Source of the DNA: Metallyticus violacea
Taxonomy: Eukaryota > Arthropoda > Insecta > Mantodea > Metallyticidae
Assembly: GCA_030762175.1 (NCBI GenBank)
Contig: CM060843.1
Span: forward strand, 26,768,001 to 26,832,000
Reading direction: 5' to 3'
DNA: 64,000 bases
Part shown: in pieces, positions 35,851 to 49,248 of the stretch
How the letters are laid out: each line of letters begins with the position of its first letter
Position numbering within the stretch: the first letter of the stretch is position 1
Position numbers and translations under genes: made by a program
The notes under the pieces: model-generated
Database searches by the model: none
Told to the model about the DNA's origin: nothing
Seen by the model: the letters and a program-made list of their open reading frames with translations, nothing else

Positions 35851-36656
35851 TTTTCCTTTATGCTTACTTTTGGAATCTTTATTTAAACAAAATCAGTTTT
35901 AAATTTAAATATATTTCCAATTCAGCAATTTTCATGCTTAATTGTTTGATTTTGTTTATTGAAGCTGCAAACTTACTTCCCCTTTCCCTGGTAATAGCCT
36001 ATAATTTTGAATCTATTCCTGTATCTCATTTCACCGGTCTCAGATCGGAGCTCTCCTAAATGAACGTTAATTTTTTTCTATGTAACCCTATGCAGCTTCA
36101 ATGAAGCAAGCGAAAAAAGCGAATTCCTGCCATTGCCTGGCTTTAGCAAGAGCCAGGGCTCACTGGGAAAAAGATGAAACACAAAAATGCCTGTTGCAGG
36201 CGAGCGGAGCGAATTTACTGTTCATTCCATTCGTTTATTGGCATTTCTTTCCCTCTCGTACACATCAGCTTGTCCATCAGTATGTGAATTCCATGGAGCC
36301 ATTTCATGGCAATTTGTATCGATCGAAGAGTTCTGTCACGATATTGGCTTTAGTCAGCGACTCTTCCTCTATTGCTCAACTTCTGTTACTTCAGCAAGGC
36401 AGCTGGGTAGAAATTTACTTGCGAAATGGAATGCTCACATTGACATAAATCACAAGGAGAGAGATTTGAGTTTGTTTCCATTATTGTTGTAATTGAGTCC
36501 ACGGATGAGACTCCGACATTGGGAAACTGTAAAACGCAATACATTTTGTTCAGAATTTTTCGTGACTGTAGAGAACGAAGGATTCTATATGCAGATAATT
36601 TGAAAATGTCCCTGCTATAATAGATAGCTTATAGCTGTAAGTATTTCCTGTTCTTA
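35851..36656. other. unassigned sequence
   Basis: Two overlapping plus-strand frames of 115 and 101 codons (36101-36492) lie in balanced-composition DNA. Neither translation has a recognisable domain, and two different frames open at the same place argues for low constraint. Confidence 0.3.
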
Positions 36657-37867
36657 CGAGGGTAGGTCCACAAGTTTTCGGTCTAACCCTTTTCTAGGTA
36701 TGATAAAGATTAAAAAAACTATATTTCACTTTTAAATATAGTTATCCTTTATTGCAATTTACTTCTCACATCTATGAATTAACATTTCAACCCCCCCCCC
36801 CCAAATAGACAGAAGTCTTGTCTGCAAAATTGGACATAAACAGCATCCATCACTTCTTTGTCACACTTAAATTTCCTTCCCCGAAGGTCCTTCTAGAGTT
36901 TTGAGAAGAGGAAATTGCCACTGGGAGCTAGATCTGAGCTGTAGGGGGGATGGTCGTTTGAAGTCACATTTCTTCACAATTTCCTTTGCAACAAGAACAG
37001 TGTGTACAGGGGCGTTGCTGTGAAGGAGGCGCACACTACCACTCAGTTTTCCTCGCCTTTTCTATTTGATTGAAGCACGTAGTCTGTGCAGTAGGCCAGC
37101 ATAGTACTCCCCATTTACTATGGTGTTCCTCTCCTAGAAGACAATGAAGAGTATTCCTTCACAGTCCCAAAAGACTGTGGCCATAATCTCCTTTGTTCAC
37201 AGAGTGACCTTGGCCTTTAGAGGTTGTATTTCGTCAAGTTTTCACTACTCCATTGTTGCCACGACATAACTCCGAAAATGCTTGACAACAGATGACTCAT
37301 TACTGATTTTGGACTGAGGAAAGAAGTCTACACACCCATCTTGCACTAACCTTATTCGTGTGTAAATGTTCATGAATAAGGTCTGTTGTTTTAGAAAGGC
37401 CCAACTTTGCTGCTATTTCTGTAACTTTGAGTCGCCGGTCTTCCATAATTTCTTTTCCACAAGAGAGAGCGATGTTTTCAGAAGTGACCACCTCCAAGGA
37501 CCTACCTGCACGCTTTTCGTCTTCAATGCTTTATCGACCCATTTGATTAAGCTTGGCCCATTCTTTCACGATAGAATATGAAGGGGATGCTTCCCCATAT
37601 ACACCGTTCAATCACTGTTTAATTTCATTTGGAGTAAGCAATTCTTTTGTGAAGAACTTAATAACAGCTCGAAACTCCATTTTGAGCATGTGGCAATCTT
37701 CTACCCATAGCCTTCTTTATGCAACTATATATGAACAAGTGAATACAGCGGAGCGAAAGTTACAGCTACAATTATTTCTTAACAGATAAGATACGGCCCC
37801 AGATAAAGGTTTTGAGAAGGCGATAATCCTTATCGGGCGAGGCCGGAAACTTATGTACCTACCTTTG
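36657..37867 (-). mobile_element. mariner element, nearly full length (copy 2)
   Basis: TIRs start CGAGGGTAGGTCCACAAGTT on the left and, inverted, CAAAGGTAGGTACATAAGTT on the right, with TA on both outer sides (36655-36656 and 37868-37869). At 1211 bp it is close to the 1.2-1.3 kb of complete mariners. Between the left TIR and the transposase 3' end lie a palindrome shared with copy 1 and a C12 run (36791-36802) that is only C5 in copy 1, a sign of slippage. The transposase is broken (see next entry). Copy 2 is the best template in the window for recognising the family. Confidence 0.92.
36830..37690 (-). pseudogene. mariner transposase relic, both domains present but broken
   Basis: Read on the minus strand, the N-terminus begins near 37680 with MEFRAVIKFFTKE, followed by HTH-region fragments TPNEIKQ and GEASPSYSIVKEWAK. 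A longer intact run (37497-37300) includes NIALSCGKEIMEDRRLKVTE, KLGLSKTT and HEHLHTNKVSARWV, the second HTH and start of the linker. In the catalytic half, the motif usually HDN with the second catalytic Asp reads HSN (LLHSNAPVH, near 37015). The third-Asp block YSSDLAPS survives near 36930, but in a shifted frame. Several stops, at least one frameshift and the Asp-to-Ser change show it is inactive. Confidence 0.85.
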
Positions 37868-39000
37868 TACACCACGGACGCCGCTGGACAGGACCGTTGT
37901 ATAGGAACTTAAATGTGACTGCAGAGGATCACCATTTCCAATATAATACAAATTACAATCACTTATGAAAACAATGTTGTGTCCCTGCCATTATTATTGT
38001 TTAAAGTTGTACGAGTGAAAGTGCGAGTAGAAGTTGTCTATCGACGGAGTCGGCAACTTGAACGACCTCGGTCATGCGCACTTTGTGTTCATTTGCTTCC
38101 GCAATCAAAAATATCTATTTTTACTAGCACAGTACTTTTATATATGCTCTCATTTTTCAATAGTTTTTCTATTTAACGCGTAATACAACACTTTAGATTT
38201 AACATTGAAATATCCAAATTTCTAAAGCTTTCCCTTATTTATCAGTGCATGTCCCTGCTTACAACAATAAAACAGCACTAGCTTTGCAATTGCATATTTA
38301 CAAAGCGGATATCGTCGCCTACTCTTTGGTTTAACATCAAGCACAGATAGCATAGTCTTAAATATCGTCCATATTTGTGTTACGGGTTATCGCTGGTACA
38401 TGAGAAGTGGCGATATGCTAATCTCAGCTCCATATGTCTCACGTGTAATTTGTCTAATGGGTCCCATCTGTGATGATGATAATGATAATATAAAATAGCG
38501 GCAAGGAAAACAATAACAGTTCCCTTGCTAGGGTACTAGGGAGGGAAGAGGGATGCTAATTAGGCGCGTCAGTCGGCACAAAAACAAAGCTAAGCCTCTC
38601 TTTCTACTTCACGGTTGAACAACGGGACCAGTTCAATTAAATTTTCCAATTAGTGAACGTTTGCATTCTGCCCATTTGGCTTGTCAATATATTTGGGGAG
38701 GGATGATTCAATATTGCAACACAGCCGTCGTGGCGTCATATGGGTAGGAGACGTTCCTTCCTTCCTTCCTTTCTTATTTTTCACGTTGCATATTTTCATA
38801 ACACGATCGTTGGCGCCCTCCCGCTGATGCCTACGAGACAGGAATTCCAATTATCGACTTGAGAGATCGAGGGTGAGAAGCACAAAATCCATTCCGTCAC
38901 TTTTTACTTGCCACACTCACCACCACCTTGCCACAAATCCGAACTGTCAGGAAGCTTTTAATTGGTCTTGAATCAAATATAGTTCAATCATTTCATTATT
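37868..39000. other. unassigned sequence
   Basis: Moderately balanced composition with short frames only. Includes small GAT/AAT-type runs near 38473-38490 and a CTTC run near 38757-38770. Confidence 0.4.
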
Positions 39001-42000
39001 AAGAGGGGAAAAGAAAATAGTAATAGTAATTGTTACATAAATATTACAAGTACTTGATTAACATTTGATTGTTCCAGTTTTTTTTAACTTAATCTATTCC
39101 TGGTATGGATTTTTACTTGGTTCATATTATTTTTATTATACTTAATTCACAAATTATGCGAGCAAGGACAAATTGCTATAACGATTAATTAAACAAGTTC
39201 ACCATTATATATTTGGAATATTTACCATCTTCCTTCATACTTTAGGCATTCTTCTTTAGGTGGCTACTTATTAAAATTTATTTCTTATTTAAAAGGATAT
39301 ATTTTTGTTTAGTTAAATAACTTTTTTGATCTTCGTGCATCCAGAAGTGATTTAAATATTTTGAAGGACTTGTTCCAGCCTCAGGTTAATCTCTTCCTGC
39401 GTCTTTCCACTTCTCGTTTTCCCCTTATTTTGTAATTCAGTATTTGTTTCGGGTATCTTTCATCACCCACTCAATCTGCACGTGTGGTTTTGCAGTTCAT
39501 GATCGTTATTTTTCAAGTTTCTATCTCTTGGCTTGTTCGCGCTTCAAAGTACATTATCTATCAATCTTGCCAATGGTCGGCAGACTTCTCTGTAGTCTAC
39601 TGGCTGATAATTTAATAAATGATTGAAAGACATATGAAGTGCATTTTTTGAAAGTAAGAAAGCCAGTTTTTTCTTGCGTTCATCTACTTTCTCCAAAAGA
39701 GTCTTCTCTAATATCAGAGTTTCTGAGGGTATATCTGACATTCTGTCGGATGAAACTTCTTTCCACTGTCTCTGTTCAGCATCTATCTTTCTTTTTGGAA
39801 GTTCAGTTTTCAGCATCATACACCAAAAATGTGCAATAAGTGTACACAGTTGTAATAAATCCCTTATTACAGTTCCTCTAATTTTGATTAACATATAATT
39901 CTCTCATTTGTTTTCATTTCTTGAATAAAGGATGAATTATTTTAGTTCGTGTGCGTTATTTAGTCTCTATTTTCATTCAAGAGACTATCACAAGTAATAT
40001 CACGAGAGGGTCTGAACTTTTTAGAACTATTTTGCGAACAAAATAAGAATTTAAATATAATTCCTCTAAACTTGGCTTACAAAATTATAATAATTGTATA
40101 TTTGTACTTAAACTTTTCAAGCAATCTTGCCACAGAAGAATGCCGAATGTCAGTAATGCCAATAGAAAAGAGAAAAATACTGATTTAGGACTATTTCACG
40201 AATAGAAAAATAACAAAAGTGATGTACACTTTTTGAAATTCGCGCACACAATATTAACACTTGTTATACTGTATCTATTGTATTAAGAAACCGTGAGACC
40301 GAAATGGACAAAAGTCGGCTATTACAATCGCTACCATTCGATTTTCTAATACCAACTGAGAGAGAGAAAAAAAGATAACACACGTTGTTTCTATTTTTCT
40401 TTGTATTCTGTTGTTTGGAATTCCTAATGATAAGATAATTTGCAATTTGACACATCACCAAAACCGCCCATTTTACATTATGATTGTCGATTGTCCATGC
40501 TTTTGTCTTTCAATAGTTCCTTGCCACCTTGCCACCTTAGTGGTCAGTGATGCGTTTTCAGCAATCATATAGAGGAGATATAGAGTTGGCTACACTGACC
40601 ACAAGACCGCCGCGTGATAAAACGAATTTATTAATTTTTTTCCGATAATTTCACTCCGTAATCCTGCTGTAATTGTTTAAAATTCAAGTTTTTTTCGTTT
40701 CATTGGTGGTCATATGAGTGAAATAGTTTAACATTACTAAAAATATTACATTTTTGTAAGTTACCTTCTGTTTCTGCTAAAATTATCTACCACTCGCTCA
40801 AAGGCTTTTTGTAGCCAGTAAATTAGACTCGTGTTTTTTCTATATTTTGAATTACAATACATGTCTGCACATTACCTTTCCTTTATTCTTATAGCAGCAT
40901 CTCCACTTTTGTATTATTCATGTGGTTATAAATATTGCATATATTTTATAATCTGTTTTGAATCCACGACAATGTTGCATTCATTTCTGTAGAATTTTTA
41001 AAAAACTAGTTCTGCCCTCCGTTCTTTTAGTATATGAATTTAAACATAAATTACATATTTATAAAAATATTAATTTGAATATTTTATCAGTTCGCTATTA
41101 ATTCTGTCGCTTTCAGGGGATATTATATTTTTAAAGAATTTCAATATATCACTTAATCCTTTTATATTAATATAATTAGTATCATTATATTTTACGATCT
41201 ACTTATATCTATTTATTAGTTATTATAATAGTGTAGTCATTTATACTATGAAGTATTTATATTTTAGGTCATATTTGTATTGAATTTAAGCTGATTTATC
41301 CAGTTTGTGTTAATTAAACTTTCAAACTTCTCTTTTCGTTTGTGCACAATTTTTATCTTGTTTTATATTCCTGTCAATGAATATGTATGCATTTTAAATT
41401 TGTATTCGTTTTTTTTAATTAGTATTTTTTTAACTTCATAAATTGGGTCTTTCTTTTTAACTCTTCTTTTCGTTATTTCTAGCGCTTTATATACTGATTT
41501 CTATATTATTTTTATTAAATGTTGATTTTGATTTACTGCTCTTTTGTATATATGTATTCCTTTGAGCGTGTAACACACTTTCTTTTTTTTGCTTGAATGT
41601 TTTCGCTCTAGAGTATTTTTCTTTTGTCTTCCATTTGACATATAATGATTTTACACCATTTTATAATCATTATATACTGTATTATTTTTAAAACATATAC
41701 TGATTTATCATTTGCAAATATACTTCTTTTTATTTCTTGTAACCCATGTAAACTTATGTATGTCTTTGTGTTAGAAGAATAAATTTGTCAATTAAAGTTG
41801 ATTATTCAGTAACAATTTCTCATTTTAATTTAACACTTTTCTCCATATGCATTCAATACTTGCCTGTTGGTTTATTACATACACTGATATTAAAGTTACC
41901 CCAAATTTAATGTTTTGTGCGGTTATTTATGTGTTTCTAGGGATGTTTATAATAATGTAATATCTTTATGTGCCTTGCCTTTCGCCTTTTCATTTTAAAT

Positions 42001-42830
42001 CTCACACTAATCATCTTAGTGCTGACGAAAATATAACAATGGGGGACCAGCGACCACGCTTACATGTGGTCTAATTTGTCTACATATCTTTACTTTATTT
42101 CTTATTGCGAACATTCTAATATTCTGCAACTTCTTCCATTGCTCAATCTCTGACAGTCCCTCAGAGGTTCATTTCAGCTGCATTTATAATCATCTATTCT
42201 AATACACAAGCTTCTAAACCATTATGTATGCTTGATTTTATAAAGTGTTAATTGTTTCTTACGTTGTTTTTATTTACAATTCCTTTTATTGTTCCACAAA
42301 TTCTTTTGGAATTTATCTTACTTATTATGTTGCAGTCATAATCAAAGATGTCGCAGTCTATATTTAAAGAATTTTGCCTATCATTTATTGGATATTCACT
42401 ATTGTTTTTTTTTATTTAATGTGTTGTTTTAGTTTTAGAGTGCATGTATTTATGTAATATTCTTGCAAATATTTTAAAATGTTTCTCTTTAGTTTATTAT
42501 AATTATTATTGTAATTTGCGTCATCTTATAGTAATATTTTCAAATAATATGTATTATTTCATTTTGTATCATTTTCATTTCAAAGTTCCACTTTTAATTT
42601 AATATATATATGTAAATTAAGTAAATTGGAGAAATACTAAACCTTATTTTACATGTTGATTATTATCATTCCTCCGTGGTTGCCATATTTATTTTTATTA
42701 TAATCTTTTATATTGATATTGTAACATAACCTGATTGAACTATATACATATAGATCTATAATCATCATCCCGTTATCCTTAATTTTACGTATTTTAAATT
42801 TTTCTCTTTTTTTTATTTACGTTCTTGCAT
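39001..42830. other. T-rich (plus strand) AT-rich tract
   Basis: Nearly 4 kb dominated by T on the plus strand, most extreme from 40640. The longest frame is a 116-codon minus-strand frame (39544-39894) without a recognisable domain. No transposon protein, SINE or tRNA-like sequence found. Strand bias reverses sharply at its right end. Confidence 0.6.
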
Positions 42831-44900
42831 AATGGAATGTATACAGTATAAACAGAGGTAAAATAACCAAAAAGAAAGAAATAATACCAAGTAAATGACG
42901 ACATACACCAAAATTTGCTGTTGGAATACCAAATGGATAAAAATATTGATTAATAGTTGTGGAGTCTTTAAAAATGTAAACTTAATATAATTTAAACTTA
43001 TATTAAACTGATGTAACCTAACGTCCTAAGCTAAATCTAAAGTAAATACAATCTAAACATATCCCAAAAGTCCCATCTTATGATCGCGTTAGAATACACA
43101 TGCCCAAAACGGTACATTTATATTAAACTGCGGAATAGGCAAATATATCAGTCAATCATTATTACTTACAAATGAGTATAGAGCTAATGAAAAGGTCTGA
43201 GAGAATTATGCTTACTTACCTTAATATTGAATAGAAAATTCAGTTCCGAAATTTGAGAGAAATAATCCTTGCAAACTTACCTTACATGTGTACCAGCAAA
43301 ACATAACCTAATATAAAGAAACAATTCAAGTATTCATGTCAGTAAATCTCTAGTTACTGCTGTAGTAAAATTTATACATTAATTAATCTAAACTAAATAT
43401 ATCAAATATAAGCTTCAATTAGTGAGCTAGAACTGAACTAACCTTCTCTAAAATTCAAAAATGTATTAAACAAAACGGTATTTTGTTTGAGTGCCGAACA
43501 GGTATATAAATTGATCAATCTTACTTCGAAATGAAAATGTGCACTGAATGAAACGAAAATGTCATAAAGAAAGAAAAATGTGCGTATGTGTCTGTCTGCA
43601 TTCATTTTATATACAGCTCCATTTCTATTATTAGAAAAAAATACTCGAAAATTACTCTATGCAGCGAAGACAATCTACAATAACAAAAAACATCAAGTGA
43701 TTTCAAATCTGGGAATTTTTGTACATAAAATTACATTTTTAAATGTTCCATAAGTTATTGCGGCGTCACTAAAAAGGAAGTAGCGTACAATATATTAAAC
43801 ACACCTAAAAATTACGTAAATCCAATTTATTTAAACCAACCAAACCTTTCCTTAGTTACCTAATATGAAAGTAGTTAAAGGCAAACTGAAAGTAACTTAA
43901 CATAGTCTAAGTAAAAATATATAATCGCAGCCACACATTCATAAATCGTTGCCTTCTCTTAGAATGGCAAACGGGAGAAAAAATCAATCATTCTTTAATA
44001 TTGAAATAATATCTAACAAAAATATCTAAAAATCTATAAATAGGTCTTTAACTCTATCTAAAATGCCATTTTTTATTTTAAATGATAATCAAACATTAAG
44101 GAAAAAATTGGAGAAATAGTATCAAAATAATTTGCATACCCCACCACAAACATATTTCACAAAACATCTTTGTTATAACGAAAATGAGAAAGATATCGGT
44201 CATTGCGGCGTTACTGGATGAATAATTACCCCATTTTGTAAAGTTAATCTATTTTAACATATTGCTAAGTTAAAACTAAAATAAATTAACTATAATCTAA
44301 AATATCACTTAAAATACTTTTTAATCAAAGAAACATTACAAATGTGTTACTTTGTGTACATCTAATCAAGAACATAAATTAATGCCCATTGAATGATTTT
44401 TCCATAGGTATCTTGGAATATTAAAGCTATTGAGAACTGAAAATATAATTTATGTGAACAAGAAGCTACATAATTGACGAATCCCCCCGTCCTCACTGCA
44501 TACCTATATAGACTTAGCAAAAATTATTTATAAATATATAATCGCTTTTCTTTGTTCTACAATTACGTTTTATGTAATTTCGATGAAAAATGTCAAAAAT
44601 TACACCTATGTAGGTGCTGAACTTGATCTAATTAACGAATAACGTAAGAAATAATGCCAAAAATCTTTGCATATGATTGTGGTGAGCATCTTTAAAATAA
44701 TACATTTCTATATGTGTATCAACGGGTAAATAAATATTGTTACGTAACAAGGAAAATTTGGATGTAAAAATCTAACCTAAGCCTAATCTAAACTCAATTC
44801 AAATTAATCGGACCAGACCCAACTAGAGTAGCCCACTTGAAGTCCTCTGTAAAGATAAGGGTTTTCAATATTGAGTAAAATCTGCAGTTTATTCCTGTCT
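42831..44900. other. A-rich (plus strand) AT-rich tract with diverged internal repeats
   Basis: A dominates the plus strand. Several short motifs recur at spacings of some 360-470 bp: ATTGCGGCGTCACT (43757) and ATTGCGGCGTTACT (44202), and TCAATCATT- or TCAATCTT-containing segments near 43150, 43510 and 43985. AACCTAA- and TAATCTAAA-type runs occur throughout. No frame longer than 60 codons is open. This looks like a worn repetitive array or AT-rich satellite-like sequence, not coding DNA. Confidence 0.4.
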
Positions 44901-47739
44901 CCTAACACCCTGATACATGTAGCCCCACTCTGCTTCCTCCTATTGTAAACGTCAACTTTCGGAATTTCCTATCGCACTTAAATGAACTGAAGTCTCAGAA
45001 AACTGAGGTATTGTTGCAAGTGTTTCACATAACAGGAAGCCATAAGCTTAGAGCTCAGCAACAATGAAGCTATTTCTCAGCAATTGTTGTGCAAATGAGA
45101 GTTCAGCGCGTTCTTCAGATATGATAAAGACGAGAAAACGTTGGGAAGCCTATGAAAATGCAATATCAGCAGGAGCAAGAAATAAAACAGGCCGAGCGAA
45201 AGGAATTGGATCAAGTGAGAAGGGGTAAATAAAAGGGCGCCGATGGAGCGGCGCATAAGAACATTTTAGCAATCACTGAAGTTACTGTAAACATCGAAAA
45301 TACATGTAAATATAGTGCTGTATATAGAGCTAGTATGTGTCATGTTTTCTTGGATTTGGGTGTCAGTGCCTAAGCGGATCATAAATAATGAAGAATTGTA
45401 CTAGTAAGTGCTATGTTTACCAAGTTCAAACATCACTTTGGTATTTTACCCACAAGGAACGATACATTCTACAATGAAGTCAAGTCATGGTAAGAAAAAC
45501 CTCTTGGCAGTGACTTTTTCAGCAAGAGGCGGCGGAAAGTACCTGAAGACATCACGGATTACTTGTAACTAATTTTAATCAAGCCACACAAGGCCTTTAA
45601 CTGCTCCTTTGGACAAATATATTTATGTATATCTCTCGGAATTATTTTTGCTACGGCTGGCGTAATTCTCAGTACATATTTTCAAACCTCAAGCAGCTCT
45701 TTTTCTGCATTCCATCACCCTCCCAGTTCAAGAGAGATAATGGGTCATTACGTTGGTAATCTTTGCTTAATTGATGCTACTAAGCGCATGTTACTAAAAA
45801 CTCACGCGCAACCTGTCCTGAGTACAAGATTTCTTACTCCAAGCGCAAGATCAGGTAAAAGTAGAGAAGAGGTACTTGCGGAAAATCACTTCTATAAACA
45901 CTACTTTTCCTCTTGCACTGTATATATTGTGTGTTGTTTGCCGCAGAAAGAGGCGGTAATATTTCACTTCACAGCTGACTACTTTTGTAAAAAGCTTCTC
46001 GGTATTAACTGATAACACCAGAGTTTTGTAATGCCATGATCTCTGTGCTTTTGCAGTTAGTAAAGGTTTCTTAGCTACCTAATACAAACTTGAATTTGAA
46101 GATGCCAACAGCTTAGTTTCTAATTGATTGACATTCAAGAAAATCAAAATAGAACCAACTGCGCAGTAACAATTTTCGTCTGCGCGGGCATTCAGATAGC
46201 AAGAACACTAAAGAGCAACCTGCCCAAAATGACGGCGTTTTTCGTAGGCATTTAAGGATTTATTGTGTAACAGATCTTCAATATCATGTGGTAAGAGTTT
46301 ACGGTCTAATAATATATATTAGTAAGTGCTCTTATAGAGCTGTCAGTATTCTCAGGTAATGATAGTATTTGAAATGTAACGAATAAGCGAACGAATTTAT
46401 TTCGCAAACATATTCCGGTTGATCTTGCCTATTCAGAGCAAAGCATAATGTCGTAGTATCCTATTCCATCCCTTGCGGCACACGTTTCAACAACCAAACC
46501 AGGCATTAAATGATTGTGACTACTTTGGATGCATCATCTTAAATTTTACAATGCTATACTTTGCTTTGAAACCCTGTGTTTCAGCAGTGTTTCGACAAGC
46601 AGGATAACTTATCTGTATACAAGTTATAGTGTCCTCAAGCGACCAATGTAGCCCAGATCGATAGAACATTCAATATAACAAGCCAATGTTTGTCCTTACT
46701 AGAAAAGCAACTGAACCAACCAACAGATAAGCTTATATAATCTGCAGTAAACCTCTTTACCGCAGGTCTCCTAGTTCACAATAAGTTATCCAATATCGTA
46801 AATGTACCGTTTTAAATGTCACAGAAACACAGATATTTCCACTCTTTCTTCCCCAAGGATACACTTTATTTTTTCAGATAAAGTGCTGTACTTCTACGGC
46901 TAGACGCTAGACGCTACTTCTGCCCAGTTTTAGGTACATCCTGAAGGGATTTTGTTATGTTGAATATAAGAAGTAATTTTAAGTCATTGCCATACTTCCT
47001 GGAAATAATTCCGTGTAAATGTTAGTGAGTGCTTTTTTCCCCTTGTTGTAAAAGTTTTATAGGATTGGTAAGGACGGAGGAGATCATTTCGATACTTCAG
47101 CCTTACTCAAGAGATGACCGTTTGTGCCTAGTCCGAAGGAAGGGATGAAGTGAGAGAGACACAGGGTTGCCAGGAGACAGAGCATTGAAGCACATTAGAC
47201 GTGGTACCTAATACTGTTTCTAGATGGAAAACCCGACGCCAGAATTCTCCGTTTCAAAAATTCGAACTCCTCAAAAGGGCCGCTTCCTTACCAGACATAG
47301 AAATCTTTCCAAAATGCAATGCACCGCATGCAGTGCCCGTCCGCATTGCCTGGCACTTTTGCCTCTGTGACCGGACCAACGGATTAAAATGAAATGAAAT
47401 GGGAAGCGAATATTCACGGAAAGGAAATATCTATTCCAGCATTCACCTAGGCAATTAGGAGAAAGCACGAGAATATCCAAATTCAGGTTGGCCAAACCCA
47501 AGGGGACCTATCGAATACGAGCCACAAACTTTACCGCCTGAATCAACCCTCTGGTGGAGTAACAATTGAATGTGATATTCTTAATAAAACATACAGCTAT
47601 AAGTATAATTGTGTAATATATATTTGCAGTAAACTAACATGAAACTAGTAATGCAACAAAATCTTCTGCTGTGTTGTTAAAACAGTTCCTCCGATCCCCC
47701 CCCACTGAAATATAATTATAATGTATATTTCTGTAAGCC
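44901..47739. other. unassigned sequence
   Basis: Composition returns to more balanced values. A 90-codon plus frame (45740-46012) and shorter frames show no domain. A GGGCGCCG...CGGCGC palindromic patch lies near 45235-45260. No element recognised. Confidence 0.35.
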
Positions 47740-48745
47740 GAATCATAATATTTTATATGTGTCAACAACAAAGAGAAAGTTCCTTGGTGTTTTGCTACGG
47801 AAGCCTGGAAAGCCAACACAAAGATCATAAAACTTCTATTCACAGGAAGTAATGTGAGGGTCGCATATGAATTCCTTTTCTTTTTAAAGGGACAGCTACT
47901 GCAGGATTAATAAATTGAAAGATATTTAAATAGTTTAGGGCTTTGACCCCGATCGGCTGGTACAGTTAACATTTAAATTAGCCAATGCCAACAAAATATT
48001 TTAAACTTTCAAAAATGGCGAATGGAACTTAGGGCATGTGAATTTGAACCAGCCAATGGAAAATATGTGTTTGAACTTTTAAAGATAGGCGCAAAGGTTG
48101 CGATTGATTTGTGACTCCGTGGTATTCGTTGGCCCAATATTTGAATATAATGTATAAGGGCGTCACTCCACTGAGACATTCAGTTCGATTCATTTAGGCA
48201 GTTCTCAGAGGCAGTTCTAAGTTCGAGGTTGAAGAGATACGCAGTTATGATCTAGACGTGGCAAGATACACCAGTTTACAGTTTTACGCGCCGCGGCACT
48301 CATCCATAAATTTCACATGCGGCAAATAAGTTCGTATAGGCGTAGCTAAGTCTATCGTAAGGAAAACACTAGAATGTGAACGATTTTGTAAATAATAAAA
48401 TATCAAGAGAAATTTTGTCGCATCCTGTGCTCATTTATCTATTGCATTCCTCCTCCGGTCCATCTGAGTATGAGTCAACAAAATGGCCAAATTCACTTGA
48501 GAAATTGTTGTCATTGAAGCGTGAGCAATAACACAGTACCGATCAAGAACCTATCTGCCAATCCTCTCAAAATTGACATCACTACATGAGATCACTTTAA
48601 GTCAATACAAATCGCTTCAAGATTGTGCCCAGCCTGGGGCACAATAGTCGCAGCCTGCTAAATAGCTTCATAATTACGCTATAATTGCTGGAGCCGACTA
48701 ATTAGACACCCAATATGGCTGCCATACCAAACCGCTTCATTGTTT
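47740..48745 (+). repeat. dispersed repeat of about 1 kb, copy 2
   Basis: Direct-orientation partner of 34740-35850, with the same landmarks in the same order (see that entry). Spacing between the copies is about 13 kb. Only one mariner is recognisable between them, so they do not obviously bound a single retroelement. Confidence 0.75.
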
Positions 48746-49169
48746 ATTGAAAATATGAATAATTTTTTTTTGGTATAAGACAACGCTTTGAAAAATTAGA
48801 AAAATAAGAGGGCAAGAGCGGGAGGGAATTGGAACTTTAAAATCGATTGTATAGAATTAGTTTTGTTGGTAATTCAGAGTTTAATATGCTAATCCAGTTA
48901 AACCTATTGTCGAAAGAAAGAAACTCTTTTAAAAAACTATATTTTCTCTAAACATCTCGTGTTTGTTTTCTGTATAAAATGACAGCCCTTTAAAATAAAT
49001 TTAATGGCATAAACGCATTCATTTTTTGATCAAATTAATAGTCCCTCGCTTGGGAATAGATGCTACGAGTACTGGCCATATAGAAACCCTGCACCTTTAG
49101 CATAACGTTTATAATGGAACAGTTTGTAGAAAGACTGGAAAAAACGTTTCTTTATTTGTCACAACAATT
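48746..49169. other. unassigned AT-rich sequence
   Basis: No feature seen. Confidence 0.4.
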
Positions 49170-49248
49170 GCATCTAGGCGCAAGGATCGAACTCGCATTC
49201 TCTATATGAAGGCTAGTAATATGGCTACTCATCCTTAGAGCCACTAAA
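49170..49248 (-). repeat. tRNA-like sequence, probable SINE head or tRNA pseudogene
   Basis: On the minus strand TGGCTCTAAGGATGAGTAGCC (from 49243 down) is A-box-like, and GCGAGTTCGATCC (49196-49184) is a good B box, with about 27 nt between them. No intact acceptor stem pairing could be established. It does not share a body with SINE families 1-3. Confidence 0.45.

Noticed and set aside
40500..40620. GTGGTCAGTG repeated in inverted orientation, possible SINE head or hairpin
   Set aside because: The inverted match is short and imperfect, and no B box lies at tRNA spacing.
34740..48745. One 14-kb LTR retrotransposon bounded by the two 1-kb repeats
   Set aside because: No gag, protease, reverse transcriptase or integrase motif was seen between them, no primer-binding site follows the first copy, and divergence between the copies is high.
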